This document shows, piece after piece, positions 52,641 to 60,948 of a stretch of DNA of 64,000 nucleotides. This DNA is from an uncultured Bacteroidota bacterium (GTDB taxonomy: Bacteria; Bacteroidota; Bacteroidia; Bacteroidales; P3). The DNA is taken from NCBI GenBank assembly GCA_902775135.1, contig CACYKY010000008.1, forward strand, positions 1 to 64,000. The letters are read 5' to 3'. The translations under genes were made by a program, and so were the position numbers. Within the stretch, counting starts at the first letter, position 1, and each line of letters opens with the position of its first letter. The notes under the pieces were generated by a model, which did not search any database, was not told where the DNA came from, and worked only from the letters and a program-made list of their open reading frames with translations.

Positions 52641-52778
52641 CTTTCTATTGTTGTTAATTTAATAAAGAATGTTCTTTTTTATTGCACCGCAATTGGTATA
52701 TATATATGATTCTTATAGTGATCAAGATCATTAACGCATTTACACAATTCTCTTTTTTTTGATTCATAATAACCCATT

Positions 52779-54590
52779 CTAGTCAAGCTTCAACACGGCG
52801 AGGAAGGCACTCTGCGGCACTTCCACATTGCCCACCTGACGCATGCGCTTCTTGCCCTCTTTCTGTTTCTCAAGCAGTTTGCGCTTGCGCGTAATATCGC
52901 CGCCATAGCATTTGGCTGTCACATCCTTGCGCACCTGTCGTACCGTTTCGCGGGCGATAATCTTGCTGCCGATGGCAGCCTGGATGGCCACGTCGAACTG
53001 CTGGCGCGGTATGAGGTCCTTCAGCTTTTCGCACATCTTCCTTCCGATGGGGTAGGCATTGTCCACATAGGTCAGGGTGCTCAGCGCATCCACAGGGTCG
53101 CCGTTGAGCAATATCTCCAGCTTCACCAACTTTGACGGCTGGTAGCCGTTGATGTAGTAGTCGAACGAGGCGTAGCCCTTCGAGATGGATTTCAGTTTAT
53201 CATAGAAGTCGAACACCACCTCGCCAAGCGGCAAATCGAAGGTGATTTCAATACGGTCAGTCGTCAAGTAGTTCTGATTCTTCAGTTGGCCGCGCTTGTC
53301 CATACACAGTTTGATGACCGGCCCGATGAAGTCGGCCTTGGTGATAATCTGCGCGTGGATATAAGGCTCGTACACCTCGCTGATGTTGTTGGGTTCGGGC
53401 ATTCCGCTCGGGTTGTACACATCCAGCTCCTGTCCGTTGGTGAGTTTCACTTTGTACTGCACGTTGGGCACCGTGGTGATGACGTCCATATTGAACTCTC
53501 TTGTCAACCTTTCCTGCACAATCTCCATGTGCAGTAGTCCCAAAAAACCGCAGCGGAAACCGAAGCCCAGGGCTAGCGAACTCTCAGGCTCGAAGGTGAG
53601 ACTGGCATCGTTCAGCTGCAGTTTTTCCAACGAGGCGCGCAGCTCTTCGTAGTCGTCTGTGTCCACGGGATAAACTCCCGCAAACACCATGGGCTTCACC
53701 GCTTCAAATCCCTCTATGGGTTTCTCGCAGGGCTCCTGCACATGCGTGATGGTGTCACCCACACGCACTTCTTTCGAAGTTTTGATGCCGCTGATGATGT
53801 AGCCCACATTGCCGGCACTCAGCTCTTTGCAGGGTTCCATGTTCAGACGAAGCACTCCTACCTCGTCGGCATCGTATTCCTTGCCGGTGGAGAAAAATTT
53901 CACATGGTCGCCGGTTCTTATCCGACCGTTCATGATGCGGAAGTAGCTGATAATGCCGCGGAAAGGATTGAATACCGAGTCGAATACCAGCGCCTGCAGC
54001 GGAGCATCAGGGTCGCCCTCGGGCGCGGGGATACGGTCCACAATGGCATCCAATATCTCTGGCACTCCCATACCAGTCTTGGCCGAACAACGCAAGATCT
54101 CCTCCGGCTTGCATCCCAGCAGGTCTACAATCTCGTCTGCCACCTCTTCAGGCATGGCACTGTCGAGGTCTATTTTGTTCATCACAGGGATAATCTCCAG
54201 GTCATTCTCCAATGCCAGGTAGAGATTCGATATGGTTTGGGCCTGAATGCCCTGTGTGGCGTCCACCACCAGTAGCGCACCCTCGCAGGCTGCAATGGCG
54301 CGCGATACCTCGTAGCTGAAGTCTACATGGCCCGGAGTGTCAATCAGGTTCAATACAAAGTTCTGGCCTGCATAAGTCGAATTCCCCTCCGCGGGGACGC
54401 GGTAGTTCATCTGGATGGCGTGACTCTTGATGGTGATTCCGCGCTCCTTCTCCAGGTCCATGTCGTCAAGCACCTGATCCTGCATCTCGCGCTTGCTGAT
54501 AGTGTTTGTCACCTCCAGCAGTCGGTCGGCCAACGTGCTCTTGCCGTGGTCGATATGCGCTATAATGCAGAAATTGCGTATATTCTTCAT
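52779..54590 (-). CDS. lepA: elongation factor 4
   Basis: A 603-residue ribosomal GTPase, of normal length. The P-loop is [15 protein letters not shown] near 10-24, switch II is DTPGHVDF, and the specificity motif is NKIDLD. The LepA-specific C-terminal domain is present ([19 protein letters not shown] region near the end). EF4 can back-translocate or remodel stalled ribosomes. It has its own promoter and is not followed by another minus-strand gene until the lipoprotein. Confidence 0.97.
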   Translation of the reverse strand: MKNIRNFCIIAHIDHGKSTLADRLLEVTNTISKREMQDQVLDDMDLEKERGITIKSHAIQMNYRVPAEGNSTYAGQNFVLNLIDTPGHVDFSYEVSRAIAACEGALLVVDATQGIQAQTISNLYLALENDLEIIPVMNKIDLDSAMPEEVADEIVDLLGCKPEEILRCSAKTGMGVPEILDAIVDRIPAPEGDPDAPLQALVFDSVFNPFRGIISYFRIMNGRIRTGDHVKFFSTGKEYDADEVGVLRLNMEPCKELSAGNVGYIISGIKTSKEVRVGDTITHVQEPCEKPIEGFEAVKPMVFAGVYPVDTDDYEELRASLEKLQLNDASLTFEPESSLALGFGFRCGFLGLLHMEIVQERLTREFNMDVITTVPNVQYKVKLTNGQELDVYNPSGMPEPNNISEVYEPYIHAQIITKADFIGPVIKLCMDKRGQLKNQNYLTTDRIEITFDLPLGEVVFDFYDKLKSISKGYASFDYYINGYQPSKLVKLEILLNGDPVDALSTLTYVDNAYPIGRKMCEKLKDLIPRQQFDVAIQAAIGSKIIARETVRQVRKDVTAKCYGGDITRKRKLLEKQKEGKKRMRQVGNVEVPQSAFLAVLKLD

Positions 54591-54616
54591 CTTGTTGGGG
54601 TCAATGATTCAAAAGT

Positions 54617-54648
54617 GCAAAAATACACTTTTTCTCTGAGATGGCAAA
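54617..54648 (-). promoter_or_regulatory. promoter of lepA
   Basis: On the minus strand, TTTG (54645-54648) and TATTTTTGC (54617-54625) are 19 nt apart, fitting the Bacteroidota consensus. The start codon is about 27 nt downstream. Confidence 0.75.
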
Positions 54649-54751
54649 ATTTTTTTCATCCATGCTACCAAAAACCATTTTCATGGACCTCCGTACCTCC
54701 CTTTCTTGATTCCTCCCGATTGACGCTTATTGGGACCCAATACAATGCCAG

Positions 54752-54804
54752 GCCTCTCCCGCATTCTCACTTTCATAAATACCCGCTCCAACGAGCGGGA
54801 GGCA
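54752..54804. other. two mutually exclusive hairpins
   Basis: CCCGCTC (54782-54788) can pair with GAGCGGG (54793-54799). Alternatively GCCTCTCCCGC (54752-54762) can pair with GCGGGAGGC (54796-54804). There is no U tract, so it is not a classic terminator. It lies after the signal-peptidase-like gene and upstream of the lepA promoter. It could be a 3' processing structure. Confidence 0.45.
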
Positions 54805-54829
54805 TATGAGCGGATAACCCATTAATGAT

Positions 54830-55543
54830 TCAACGGTTTAGTTTGAAGCGGCGCAGCAAGAGGATGGCCGCCCATCCCAACGAGACTCCAAGAAAGTTGG
54901 CAATGAGATCATTGACGTCGAATCCGCGATATGGGAGGATATACTGCCCACCCTCGGTCAAGAGGCCTGTGCCAACGGCGGCAAGCCAGGTCCACCAGCT
55001 GCGACGCCGTCCGCGAAAGAAATCCATCCAGAAGATGCCGCAGGGGACAAACACCGAGGCATGGAGCAGGTGGTCCATGCGGAGGCCGAGTAGGTAGTTG
55101 TCCAACGGGATGCCTACGCCGTTGAGAGGCGCCCACATGAGGAATGCTAGCGCAAAGAAATACCAGGGGCGCAGCTGGTTCCGGCCTCGGGAGCCGAGCC
55201 AGCGGATAGCCAAGTGGCGCAGGTGGTGTTTTTTCTCCACCTTGGTCATGAGGGCCACTATGTCCTGTCGCGACACCCGTTCGCAAGAGATGCAGTTGTC
55301 GCCGCGCATCAGGTAGCTCCCGTCCTCAACGGCTACCACACGGTGCAGTAAGGTGCGACCCTCATAGTGGAACAGCACCACATCGCCCACCACGGGATTG
55401 GCCTTGAGCGGTGACAGGATAAGCACGTCGCCGGTGACCAGCGTGGGCTGCATGCTGGTGCCTTTGAGTACGATGCGCACCTGCTTGCCTTGAGCGATAT
55501 CCTCCTCGACGAGTTTGAAATACAGTTCGTTGCTTATCGTCAT
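54830..55543 (-). CDS. SipW-like signal peptidase fused to a VanZ-like domain
   Basis: A 237-residue protein with two parts. Residues about 1-105 are an S24/S26 peptidase of signal peptidase type: GTSMQPTLVTGDVLIL with Ser30 as nucleophile, and LLHRVVAVEDG with His67. The Ser/His pair is as in the ER/SipW type rather than Ser/Lys. Residues about 130-237 contain several membrane helices and a VanZ-like signature (LTEGGQYILPYRGFDVND). The start at 55543 overlaps the kinase-like gene by 4 nt; the frame is open further upstream but without homology. It is last in a PqqD/HPrK-like cluster and may cleave a small secreted product. Confidence 0.75.
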   Translation of the reverse strand: MTISNELYFKLVEEDIAQGKQVRIVLKGTSMQPTLVTGDVLILSPLKANPVVGDVVLFHYEGRTLLHRVVAVEDGSYLMRGDNCISCERVSRQDIVALMTKVEKKHHLRHLAIRWLGSRGRNQLRPWYFFALAFLMWAPLNGVGIPLDNYLLGLRMDHLLHASVFVPCGIFWMDFFRGRRRSWWTWLAAVGTGLLTEGGQYILPYRGFDVNDLIANFLGVSLGWAAILLLRRFKLNR

Positions 55544-56400
55544 GGCATCAAGGTATCGTGACTGAGGAGTGCGGCTTCGGCATTGGGTAGGCAACCCATG
55601 CGATAGGCGGGCACATGTTGTAATACGTTGGAAATGAACTGCACCAATAGGTCTAGGCAGCGCTCGTCTCTGGCCAGCGAAGGAGGACATGAGGGCTGTA
55701 GAGCGGCGAATGCCTCAAGGGTGCCTAGTCGTCGGATGGTGTTCTCTGGGCGTTGCTCAAGGCGTAGCAGGCCGGCAATGGGATATCGCTCTTGGTGGTA
55801 GCAATGGGTCTTGCCGCTCCAGGGTGACCCGTATACACGCACGTCGCCGTCGGCGTAGCGGACAATGGGACTATCGTCGTTCAACAGGTGGGTGTCCCCA
55901 ATGTTTTCCAGCCAAAGGCGTGTGTGGGTGCTCTTGCCGGTACCACTTTCTCCTAGGCACATCACAGCGCGACCGTTGCAGACCACCACCGACGAGTGCA
56001 CGGGTACGGCTCCCAGCGGCAATCCTGACATGGCCACAGCAGACCACAACGCGAAACGCAACACCGAGGGGTCGGCCATCGGACTGAGGTCGACACGGTA
56101 TGGATGGCAAGGGTTGTAGCGCAACAGGCCATGTCGACCGAAAGCATAGTAGTAACTTCCCTCGTCATCGGTGCCGAAGCGGCTTTGGATACAGCCGTCG
56201 GCGATATCGAACTGGTACAGCAGGCGGCAGCGTGGGAGGCTGATAGGCTCGTCGAGGGCAAAGAGGAGGTCGGTTTCGCCATCAGGGGCAAGGAACTCCG
56301 CCATACCAGGCAGGGATAGGGCACGCTGTAGCGAATCGGTACCTGTAAGAAGTATACCCAAACCTGCTATTTCCAGCCGCACTTCTGCCATTTCAGACAA
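55540..56400 (-). CDS. HPr kinase/PEPCK-like P-loop protein
   Basis: A 286-residue protein related to HPr kinase-like proteins found beside PqqD-family genes. Walker A is GESGTGKSTHT near 150-160. LLNDDSPIVRY holds acidic residues typical of the HPrK Mg site, and GSPWSGKTHCY follows. The first 120 residues form a separate beta-rich domain. In RiPP (for example lasso peptide) and polysaccharide clusters such kinases modify a peptide or sugar precursor. It overlaps the PqqD gene by 8 nt and the peptidase gene by 4 nt, so the three are surely co-transcribed. Confidence 0.8.
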   Translation of the reverse strand: MSEMAEVRLEIAGLGILLTGTDSLQRALSLPGMAEFLAPDGETDLLFALDEPISLPRCRLLYQFDIADGCIQSRFGTDDEGSYYYAFGRHGLLRYNPCHPYRVDLSPMADPSVLRFALWSAVAMSGLPLGAVPVHSSVVVCNGRAVMCLGESGTGKSTHTRLWLENIGDTHLLNDDSPIVRYADGDVRVYGSPWSGKTHCYHQERYPIAGLLRLEQRPENTIRRLGTLEAFAALQPSCPPSLARDERCLDLLVQFISNVLQHVPAYRMGCLPNAEAALLSHDTLMP

Positions 56401-56659
56401 GGAGATTGTTCTTCCTCATATCGTCCAGCAGCACCTTTGCGTCGCGTCGGGCCACATCGTCGCTCACCTCGTATTCGTCGGTGAGGATTCGCACGGCATC
56501 TTCCAACTCAAAGTCGCGGCCAGCGAGGGCGTTGTATAGCAACAGTGCACTGTCGTTGAGGGCAATGACGCGCGTCATATCGGTCTGTGCCTCGCCAGGC
56601 ATCACCACAATATGTTCGCCGACAACATCGCGGATTTTGATGTTAGGGTTGATTTTCAT
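56393..56659 (-). CDS. PqqD family protein
   Basis: An 88-residue protein with the PqqD-like fold. A strand region (IKIRDVVGEHIVVMPG) and NDSALLLYNALAGRDF are followed by DAVRILTDEYEVSDDVARRD and a C-terminal helix. PqqD proteins bind the leader of peptide precursors (RiPP recognition element). Here it precedes the kinase-like gene in the same operon. I found no precursor peptide gene nearby, so the bound partner is unknown. Confidence 0.85.
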   Translation of the reverse strand: MKINPNIKIRDVVGEHIVVMPGEAQTDMTRVIALNDSALLLYNALAGRDFELEDAVRILTDEYEVSDDVARRDAKVLLDDMRKNNLLV

Positions 56660-56674
56660 CTCTGTGAGGTTTGT

Positions 56675-57286
56675 TTAGAGGGTTTCGAGGGCAGCACGGA
56701 CACTCTTGGCCACAGCCATGGAGGTGAAGGTGGCACCGCTGACGGCATCGACCTCTTTCTTGAGGGCTTTCTGCACCGTCATACCGTTCCAATTGCGATA
56801 GAACCCGGCATCCTCCACACGCTTGGCAAATCCGGGGGTCTCTTCGTTCTCAAGCAAGTAGACGCCAAGGATGACTTGTTTGGTGCTGAGGGCTATCATC
56901 ACAGGGGTTTCGCCTTTGTAGCCCTTAATGCCATCTGAGGCGGGCTTGCTGTAGAGGGCGTAGCCAAGGAGTTTCTTTTTGGCATCGTAGACTTCAGTCC
57001 ATTTTTGGGTCTTCTGAACGGCCTTCACGGTGGGGAAGGCCTTCACGATGGCTATGTCGATACCGTCGGCATTCACCCGGGTTTGCTGTTTTTGTGCCTG
57101 CTGGCCGTGATGTTTGCCATGATTGGGGCAGTTGCCGCAGTCGTGGCCGTGGCCGCCACCATGGTGACCATGGTTGTGTTGGGCCTGCTGCTGGGGCTGG
57201 GCCTGCTGCTGGGTGGTGGGTTGTTGGGCGAAAGCACTGCCTACGACAAACATGGCCGCAATGGTCAAAGCGATGATTTTCTTCAT
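56675..57286 (-). CDS. exported FMN-binding protein with His-rich linker
   Basis: A 203-residue protein with a signal peptide (about 1-20, ending SAFAQ). A Gln/His-rich linker (residues 22-70, with HNHGHHGGGHGHDCGNCPNH) could bind metal. The FMN-binding domain at about 72-203 ends with the flavinylation motif DAVSGATFTSMA (Thr188 as likely FMN-linked residue), as in NqrC/RnfG-type domains. It probably carries electrons outside the inner membrane. The frame is open 36 nt further upstream, but the start at 57286 gives a clean signal peptide. PqqD follows after 15 nt. Confidence 0.85.
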   Translation of the reverse strand: MKKIIALTIAAMFVVGSAFAQQPTTQQQAQPQQQAQHNHGHHGGGHGHDCGNCPNHGKHHGQQAQKQQTRVNADGIDIAIVKAFPTVKAVQKTQKWTEVYDAKKKLLGYALYSKPASDGIKGYKGETPVMIALSTKQVILGVYLLENEETPGFAKRVEDAGFYRNWNGMTVQKALKKEVDAVSGATFTSMAVAKSVRAALETL

Positions 57287-57318
57287 GGTAGGTTCGTTTT
57301 TATTACAAGTTTCAAAGT

Positions 57319-57327
57319 GCAAATATA
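57319..57327 (-). promoter_or_regulatory. -7 box of the FMN-binding/PqqD operon
   Basis: Read on the minus strand this is TATATTTGC, 32 nt before the FMN-binding gene, matching TAnnTTTG. It is the only promoter-like element for the four-gene cluster down to 54830. Confidence 0.6.
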
Positions 57328-57370
57328 CATTTTTTTTTCAAATGTAGAATCTATAGAACGCATCTTCATA

Positions 57371-58543
57371 CTATCGGTTCCAAAGGCTGTCAGCTGGAAG
57401 GCAGGGGTGCCGGTCGCGGTAAAAGCGGTGCTCGGTGATGTTGGCCCCCTGGATTGCGCAGGAGTCAAGTCGGGTACGGGTGTTGTCACTGAAGCGATGC
57501 AGCGCCTGGAGCATTTCACCGGAAACCTGGTAGCTTTCGGGGTACTCGCAGGCATCGGTAGAGGGTATGATGTAGTACTGGTAGAGGTCGTCGAAAGTGC
57601 CTCGGTGCACCCAATAGGGCATATAGCGACAGCAAGTGACTCGGGTGTCGAAGAAGGTCTTCTGTAGGTCGAGTTCTATCATGATGCCGCCGTCGCAGTT
57701 CACGTCGCGTTGGTTGCTGACGAGGTTGCCCATGGAGTAGACTACAATCTCGGGGTAACGGTTATTGTCAGTGTTGGCGTCGAGTGTGAAGTTCTGCACT
57801 ACGTGGGGGTGGCCGCCGATAACGGCATCGCTGCCGTGGTTGAGTAGCCAGCGGGCTGTCCGCTCTTGTTCGGCATTGGCTTTTACGGCATATTCTATGC
57901 CCCAGTGGATGAGGGTGATGACAAAATCGGCACCTTTTTCCTTTGCCACACGAAGGTCGCGGGCCATCTCGAGGGTGTCGATGAAGTTCACCACGTTGGG
58001 ATGTTGCACCTCGATGCCGTTGGTGCCGTAGGTATAGCATAGCAGGGCCAGACGGACACCATTGCGCTCCACAATGAGGGGATGCTCACGGTCGCGTTGC
58101 TCACGGTTCCGGTAGGTGCCGAGGTGGGGTATGCCGAGAGTGTCAAGCACACGGAGGGTTCGCTCCAATCCCATACGACCTCGGTCCATACAGTGGTTGT
58201 TGGCTGTAGCCATGATGTCGAACCCAGCCTCTTTGGCTGCCAGGGCCAGTTCGCGTGGCGAGGAGAACTGCGGGTAGCCCGTGTAAGGAGGACCAGCAAG
58301 GGTCACCTCGAGATTGACGATGGCCACGTCGGCACTTTGGATATAATCCTTCACAAAGCGGAAGCAGGGCGCGTAGTCGTAACTACTGTCGGCTGTGCGT
58401 GCCGCTTTGTGCTGCGGGGTATGTCCCATGAGGTCGCCGGCAAAGATAATCTTCAGGCTTTGTCCCTGCGCTGGAAAAAAGGCTGATAGAAAGATTATCG
58501 CTGATAGTAATTGTTTGATAATAATGTCTTTGTAATGTTTCAT
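57371..58543 (-). CDS. CapA family metallophosphatase-like protein
   Basis: A 390-residue exported protein (signal peptide ending AQGQ) of the CapA/PgsA family, which has a metallophosphatase fold. Signatures are IIFAGDLMGHTPQ, VAIVNLEVTL, ATANNHCMDRGRMGLERTL and HWGIEY, with the GGHPHVVQ metal site later. CapA proteins are linked to poly-gamma-glutamate or cell-surface polymer handling, but many homologues have other substrates. The start at 58543 follows a promoter; an in-frame ATG 36 nt upstream overlaps that promoter. A decayed copy of the C-terminal part lies at 29861. Confidence 0.88.
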   Translation of the reverse strand: MKHYKDIIIKQLLSAIIFLSAFFPAQGQSLKIIFAGDLMGHTPQHKAARTADSSYDYAPCFRFVKDYIQSADVAIVNLEVTLAGPPYTGYPQFSSPRELALAAKEAGFDIMATANNHCMDRGRMGLERTLRVLDTLGIPHLGTYRNREQRDREHPLIVERNGVRLALLCYTYGTNGIEVQHPNVVNFIDTLEMARDLRVAKEKGADFVITLIHWGIEYAVKANAEQERTARWLLNHGSDAVIGGHPHVVQNFTLDANTDNNRYPEIVVYSMGNLVSNQRDVNCDGGIMIELDLQKTFFDTRVTCCRYMPYWVHRGTFDDLYQYYIIPSTDACEYPESYQVSGEMLQALHRFSDNTRTRLDSCAIQGANITEHRFYRDRHPCLPADSLWNR

Positions 58544-58560
58544 GATGATTGTCTCCAAAT

Positions 58561-58592
58561 GCAAAGGTACGAAAAACATTGCATCCCGACAA
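58561..58592 (-). promoter_or_regulatory. promoter of the CapA gene
   Basis: On the minus strand, TTG (58590-58592) and TACCTTTGC (58561-58569) are 20 nt apart. The position, 17 nt before the start at 58543, rules out the upstream in-frame ATG. Confidence 0.7.
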
Positions 58593-58893
58593 GGTGATCA
58601 AGGCCTCATTCCATAGCCATCGCTCCCAAAACCTTGCTATACAGTTATTTCCTGTGACTTTTCTTATATGAATAATATAAGAATTGTCGAACAATACACC
58701 TCCCGAAGTGGGGTGAGGTCTGAAGTCTGAATTTTTTTTGTTAAATGGCTTTATAAATAGTTTTTTTTCGTGGTGTTGGTAGACTTTTGGCGAAAAGTGT
58801 GTTATAATAGTATATGGATTCTTTAAATGTAGGAAGGGTTTGTGGCGAGCAATAAATGAAGATTTTTGACGTTATACCCTCATATAAGATACA
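58580..58893. other. intergenic region without a recognised gene
   Basis: This 314-nt gap separates the divergent CapA and lipoprotein genes. It holds a 7-bp A/T-rich hairpin (CTTATAT/ATATAAG, 58663-58681) and several T runs. A weak promoter-like pair near its right end is TTTG at 58839-58842 and GATTTTTG at 58861-58868. I see no open frame with coding character. Confidence 0.5.
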
Positions 58894-60096
58894 ATGAAGA
58901 CAAATAGATTGGTTCTTGGAATCGTGATGTGCTGTTTGGTTTGCCTTGCGGCTTGCAGCCGTTCCAAACCCGACGGCAATTTCGCCCCAGTGGTGAAGGC
59001 CGCGATGGAACAGCATGAATTCTTGCATTATATCAGCACTGTCGATGGACAGGTGCTGGTGCTTTTCGATGGCGACAGCGCCTCTTTGCCCGACAGCGTG
59101 TGCGGTCGGCCGTTGCGGTGGGTTGACTCGTCGGCGTTCGACCTGCGGCCTGCGGACGGTGAATGGCCCAGTATCTATCGGGTGGAACTGCGTTTCGATG
59201 GCGACACGGCCTTCGATGTGCTAGTATCAGCCTACCATCAATACAGTAGTGTCGGTAGATGGCGCTGGAGGAAGGCGCCTGAGAAGGACCCGTTTCCGCT
59301 GGCACGGGGTGTATGGGATGGGTCGAAATGGCAGACCGTCAGTCAGGAAGAGTTGCTGCACCGGCGCACTAGGTCCATGGCCATCGACGGTGTACCCTGC
59401 ACGGTGGCCAAGGAGGATTTTGACTATACTGTCGGCCACGGCGATACGGTGTTGCTGCAGGGACTGCGCCGTTATCCTGCCACCATCGACAGCGCTGCCA
59501 TCGACAAGGCCCGCGCCGAAGAACTGTACCTGATGATGGAGATGGGCGACACGCTGCTGGTGGTGGCTCACCAGCCGGGGCTGCTCAGCCTCCACTCTTT
59601 GACCCGCGAGATGACCATGGAGGAGGTGGGCGATTTGATGCCAGTGGGGAGTACCCTTGTGCCACCTGTGCATGAGGAGCCGGCCGAAGGCGACTGCAGC
59701 TGCGGCCCGCACTATCTGGAGGTTTATGTCGGGGGCGACACGATTGTGTTTTCGGAGTCCATTAGTGGCTGCTTCGGTCTCGAAGACTTCGTGTTGCGGA
59801 GCGACGCCGTTGACTTTGCCGGCATCAAGGTGGGTATGCCTTTGAACGATATGGCTGCATTGCATGCCCTGCCGCAGATGGACTACTCGCGCTACCGTTG
59901 CGTACTCTTCGTCCGGCCCGACGAACTGGACAAGGCTTGGTATGGTCTTCCCAACCACCGTTTGAATTGGGACCCCAACCTTGGCCTCCACGGTATCCTG
60001 TTGATGGAAGCCAGTGACGGTCTCATCACGCAACTGCGTTACAATTCCGACTACTTTCACCATGGCCGCTGGCAACGCGGAGAAAGGGCCTATTGA
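58894..60096 (+). CDS. hypothetical lipoprotein, 400 aa
   Basis: A 400-residue protein with lipobox CLVCLAAC (Cys21). The body has repeated beta-strand patterns (RVELRFDGDTAFDVLVSAYH, ISGCFGLEDFVLRSDAVDF) and a CSCGPHYLE stretch. No known family is apparent. The end abuts the MGMT-type gene by one base, so the two are probably co-transcribed. Confidence 0.65.
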   Translation: MKTNRLVLGIVMCCLVCLAACSRSKPDGNFAPVVKAAMEQHEFLHYISTVDGQVLVLFDGDSASLPDSVCGRPLRWVDSSAFDLRPADGEWPSIYRVELRFDGDTAFDVLVSAYHQYSSVGRWRWRKAPEKDPFPLARGVWDGSKWQTVSQEELLHRRTRSMAIDGVPCTVAKEDFDYTVGHGDTVLLQGLRRYPATIDSAAIDKARAEELYLMMEMGDTLLVVAHQPGLLSLHSLTREMTMEEVGDLMPVGSTLVPPVHEEPAEGDCSCGPHYLEVYVGGDTIVFSESISGCFGLEDFVLRSDAVDFAGIKVGMPLNDMAALHALPQMDYSRYRCVLFVRPDELDKAWYGLPNHRLNWDPNLGLHGILLMEASDGLITQLRYNSDYFHHGRWQRGERAY

Positions 60097-60097
60097 C

Positions 60098-60406
60098 ATG
60101 TCGGCACAGCCCACAATACAATCTCTCCGCAAGGAGGTTTACGATATTGTCCGCCAGATTCCACGTGGCCGGGTACTCACTTATGGGCATATTGCCGAGC
60201 TGTGCGGTTGGCCCAATCATTCGCGTTTGGTGGGAAGAATCATGCGCACCGCTCCCGACGCTGAGTTGCCTTGCCACCGTGTGGTCAACGCCTCCGGCCG
60301 TCTTGCCCCGCACTATCCTGAGCAGGCTTCGCTGCTGGAGTCTGAGGGTGTTCGACTCAGCCCTGCGGGCAAGGTGCCTTTGAAAGAATATCTGTGGAAT
60401 CTTTAA
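60098..60406 (+). CDS. MGMT-family DNA-binding/alkyltransferase-like protein
   Basis: A 102-residue protein with the C-terminal MGMT domain only. VYDIVRQIPRGRVLTYGHIA is followed by the helix-turn-helix and by LPCHRVVNASGRLA. The active-site Cys is present (Cys59 in PCHR), unlike alkyltransferase-like proteins that have Trp there. It may reverse O6-alkylguanine damage or flag it for excision repair. The longer frame from 60014 overlaps the lipoprotein; 60098 fits the family. It converges on the Vsr gene with a 4-nt overlap. Confidence 0.85.
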   Translation: MSAQPTIQSLRKEVYDIVRQIPRGRVLTYGHIAELCGWPNHSRLVGRIMRTAPDAELPCHRVVNASGRLAPHYPEQASLLESEGVRLSPAGKVPLKEYLWNL

Positions 60407-60948
60407 TCCTCGGCGGCCATAGGCAATTGGTCGTCCTCCATGGTGGGGTAGGGGATGGGGTTGCGTTTGTAGAACGATAGCAGGTTGTTGTTCAACATCA
60501 CTTCCACCTCACGCATAGTGTGCTCTATGACCGCAGGCTTCAGCTGGCATTCCCAGACGACGATGACCTGCCAGCCATTCTCCTGTAGCGCATAGTAGTT
60601 TTCTTGGTCGCGCTCCTGGTTGCGGCGGATTTTGGCGACCCAGAACTCCCTATTTGTATTCGGAATCTTGCAACACGCCGAATTTTCAATTTTCAATTTT
60701 GAATTTTCAATTTGTGCGGCTTCCAGCCGCACCCTGTGTCCATGCCAGAAACATCCGTTAACAAATATCGCCGTCCTGTATGTTCGCAGCACGATATCCG
60801 GCTTTCCCGGCACACTCTTGACGTTCAATCTGTAACGATACCCATGACTCCACAACCACCGCCGCACCTTCAGCTCTGGCTTCGTCCCCTTGCTGTGGAT
60901 GTGCGACATGCACCTGTGTCGCTGCTCTAGTGTCATTCTGTCGGTCAT
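60403..60948 (-). CDS. vsr: very short patch repair endonuclease with an insertion
   Basis: A 181-residue Vsr-type nickase, which normally repairs T:G mismatches left by deamination of 5-methylcytosine. The core is clear: SKGTKPELKVRRWLWSHGYR, KPDIVLRT with catalytic Asp51, NGCFWHGH with His69 and His71, and REFWVAKI. Between GHR and IPNTNREFW there is an extra stretch of about 17-20 residues (EAAQIENSKLKIENSACC). It is encoded by a palindrome plus A/T repeat, and position 73, usually a zinc-ligand Cys, is Val. It may be functional or impaired. No Dcm-type methyltransferase is in the window. Confidence 0.88.
   Translation of the reverse strand: MTDRMTLEQRHRCMSHIHSKGTKPELKVRRWLWSHGYRYRLNVKSVPGKPDIVLRTYRTAIFVNGCFWHGHRVRLEAAQIENSKLKIENSACCKIPNTNREFWVAKIRRNQERDQENYYALQENGWQVIVVWECQLKPAVIEHTMREVEVMLNNNLLSFYKRNPIPYPTMEDDQLPMAAED
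60681..60732. repeat. palindrome plus A/T repeat inside vsr
   Basis: An AATTTTCAATTTT repeat (60681-60713) joins the perfect inverted repeat GTGCGGCT-TCC-AGCCGCAC (60714-60732). It resembles intergenic repeat elements but lies in frame within vsr, encoding about residues 73-90. Confidence 0.75.

Noticed and set aside
54830..57370. A RiPP precursor gene in the PqqD cluster
   Set aside because: Gaps between the genes are at most 15 nt, and flanking short frames lack a leader-core pattern or ribosome-site support.
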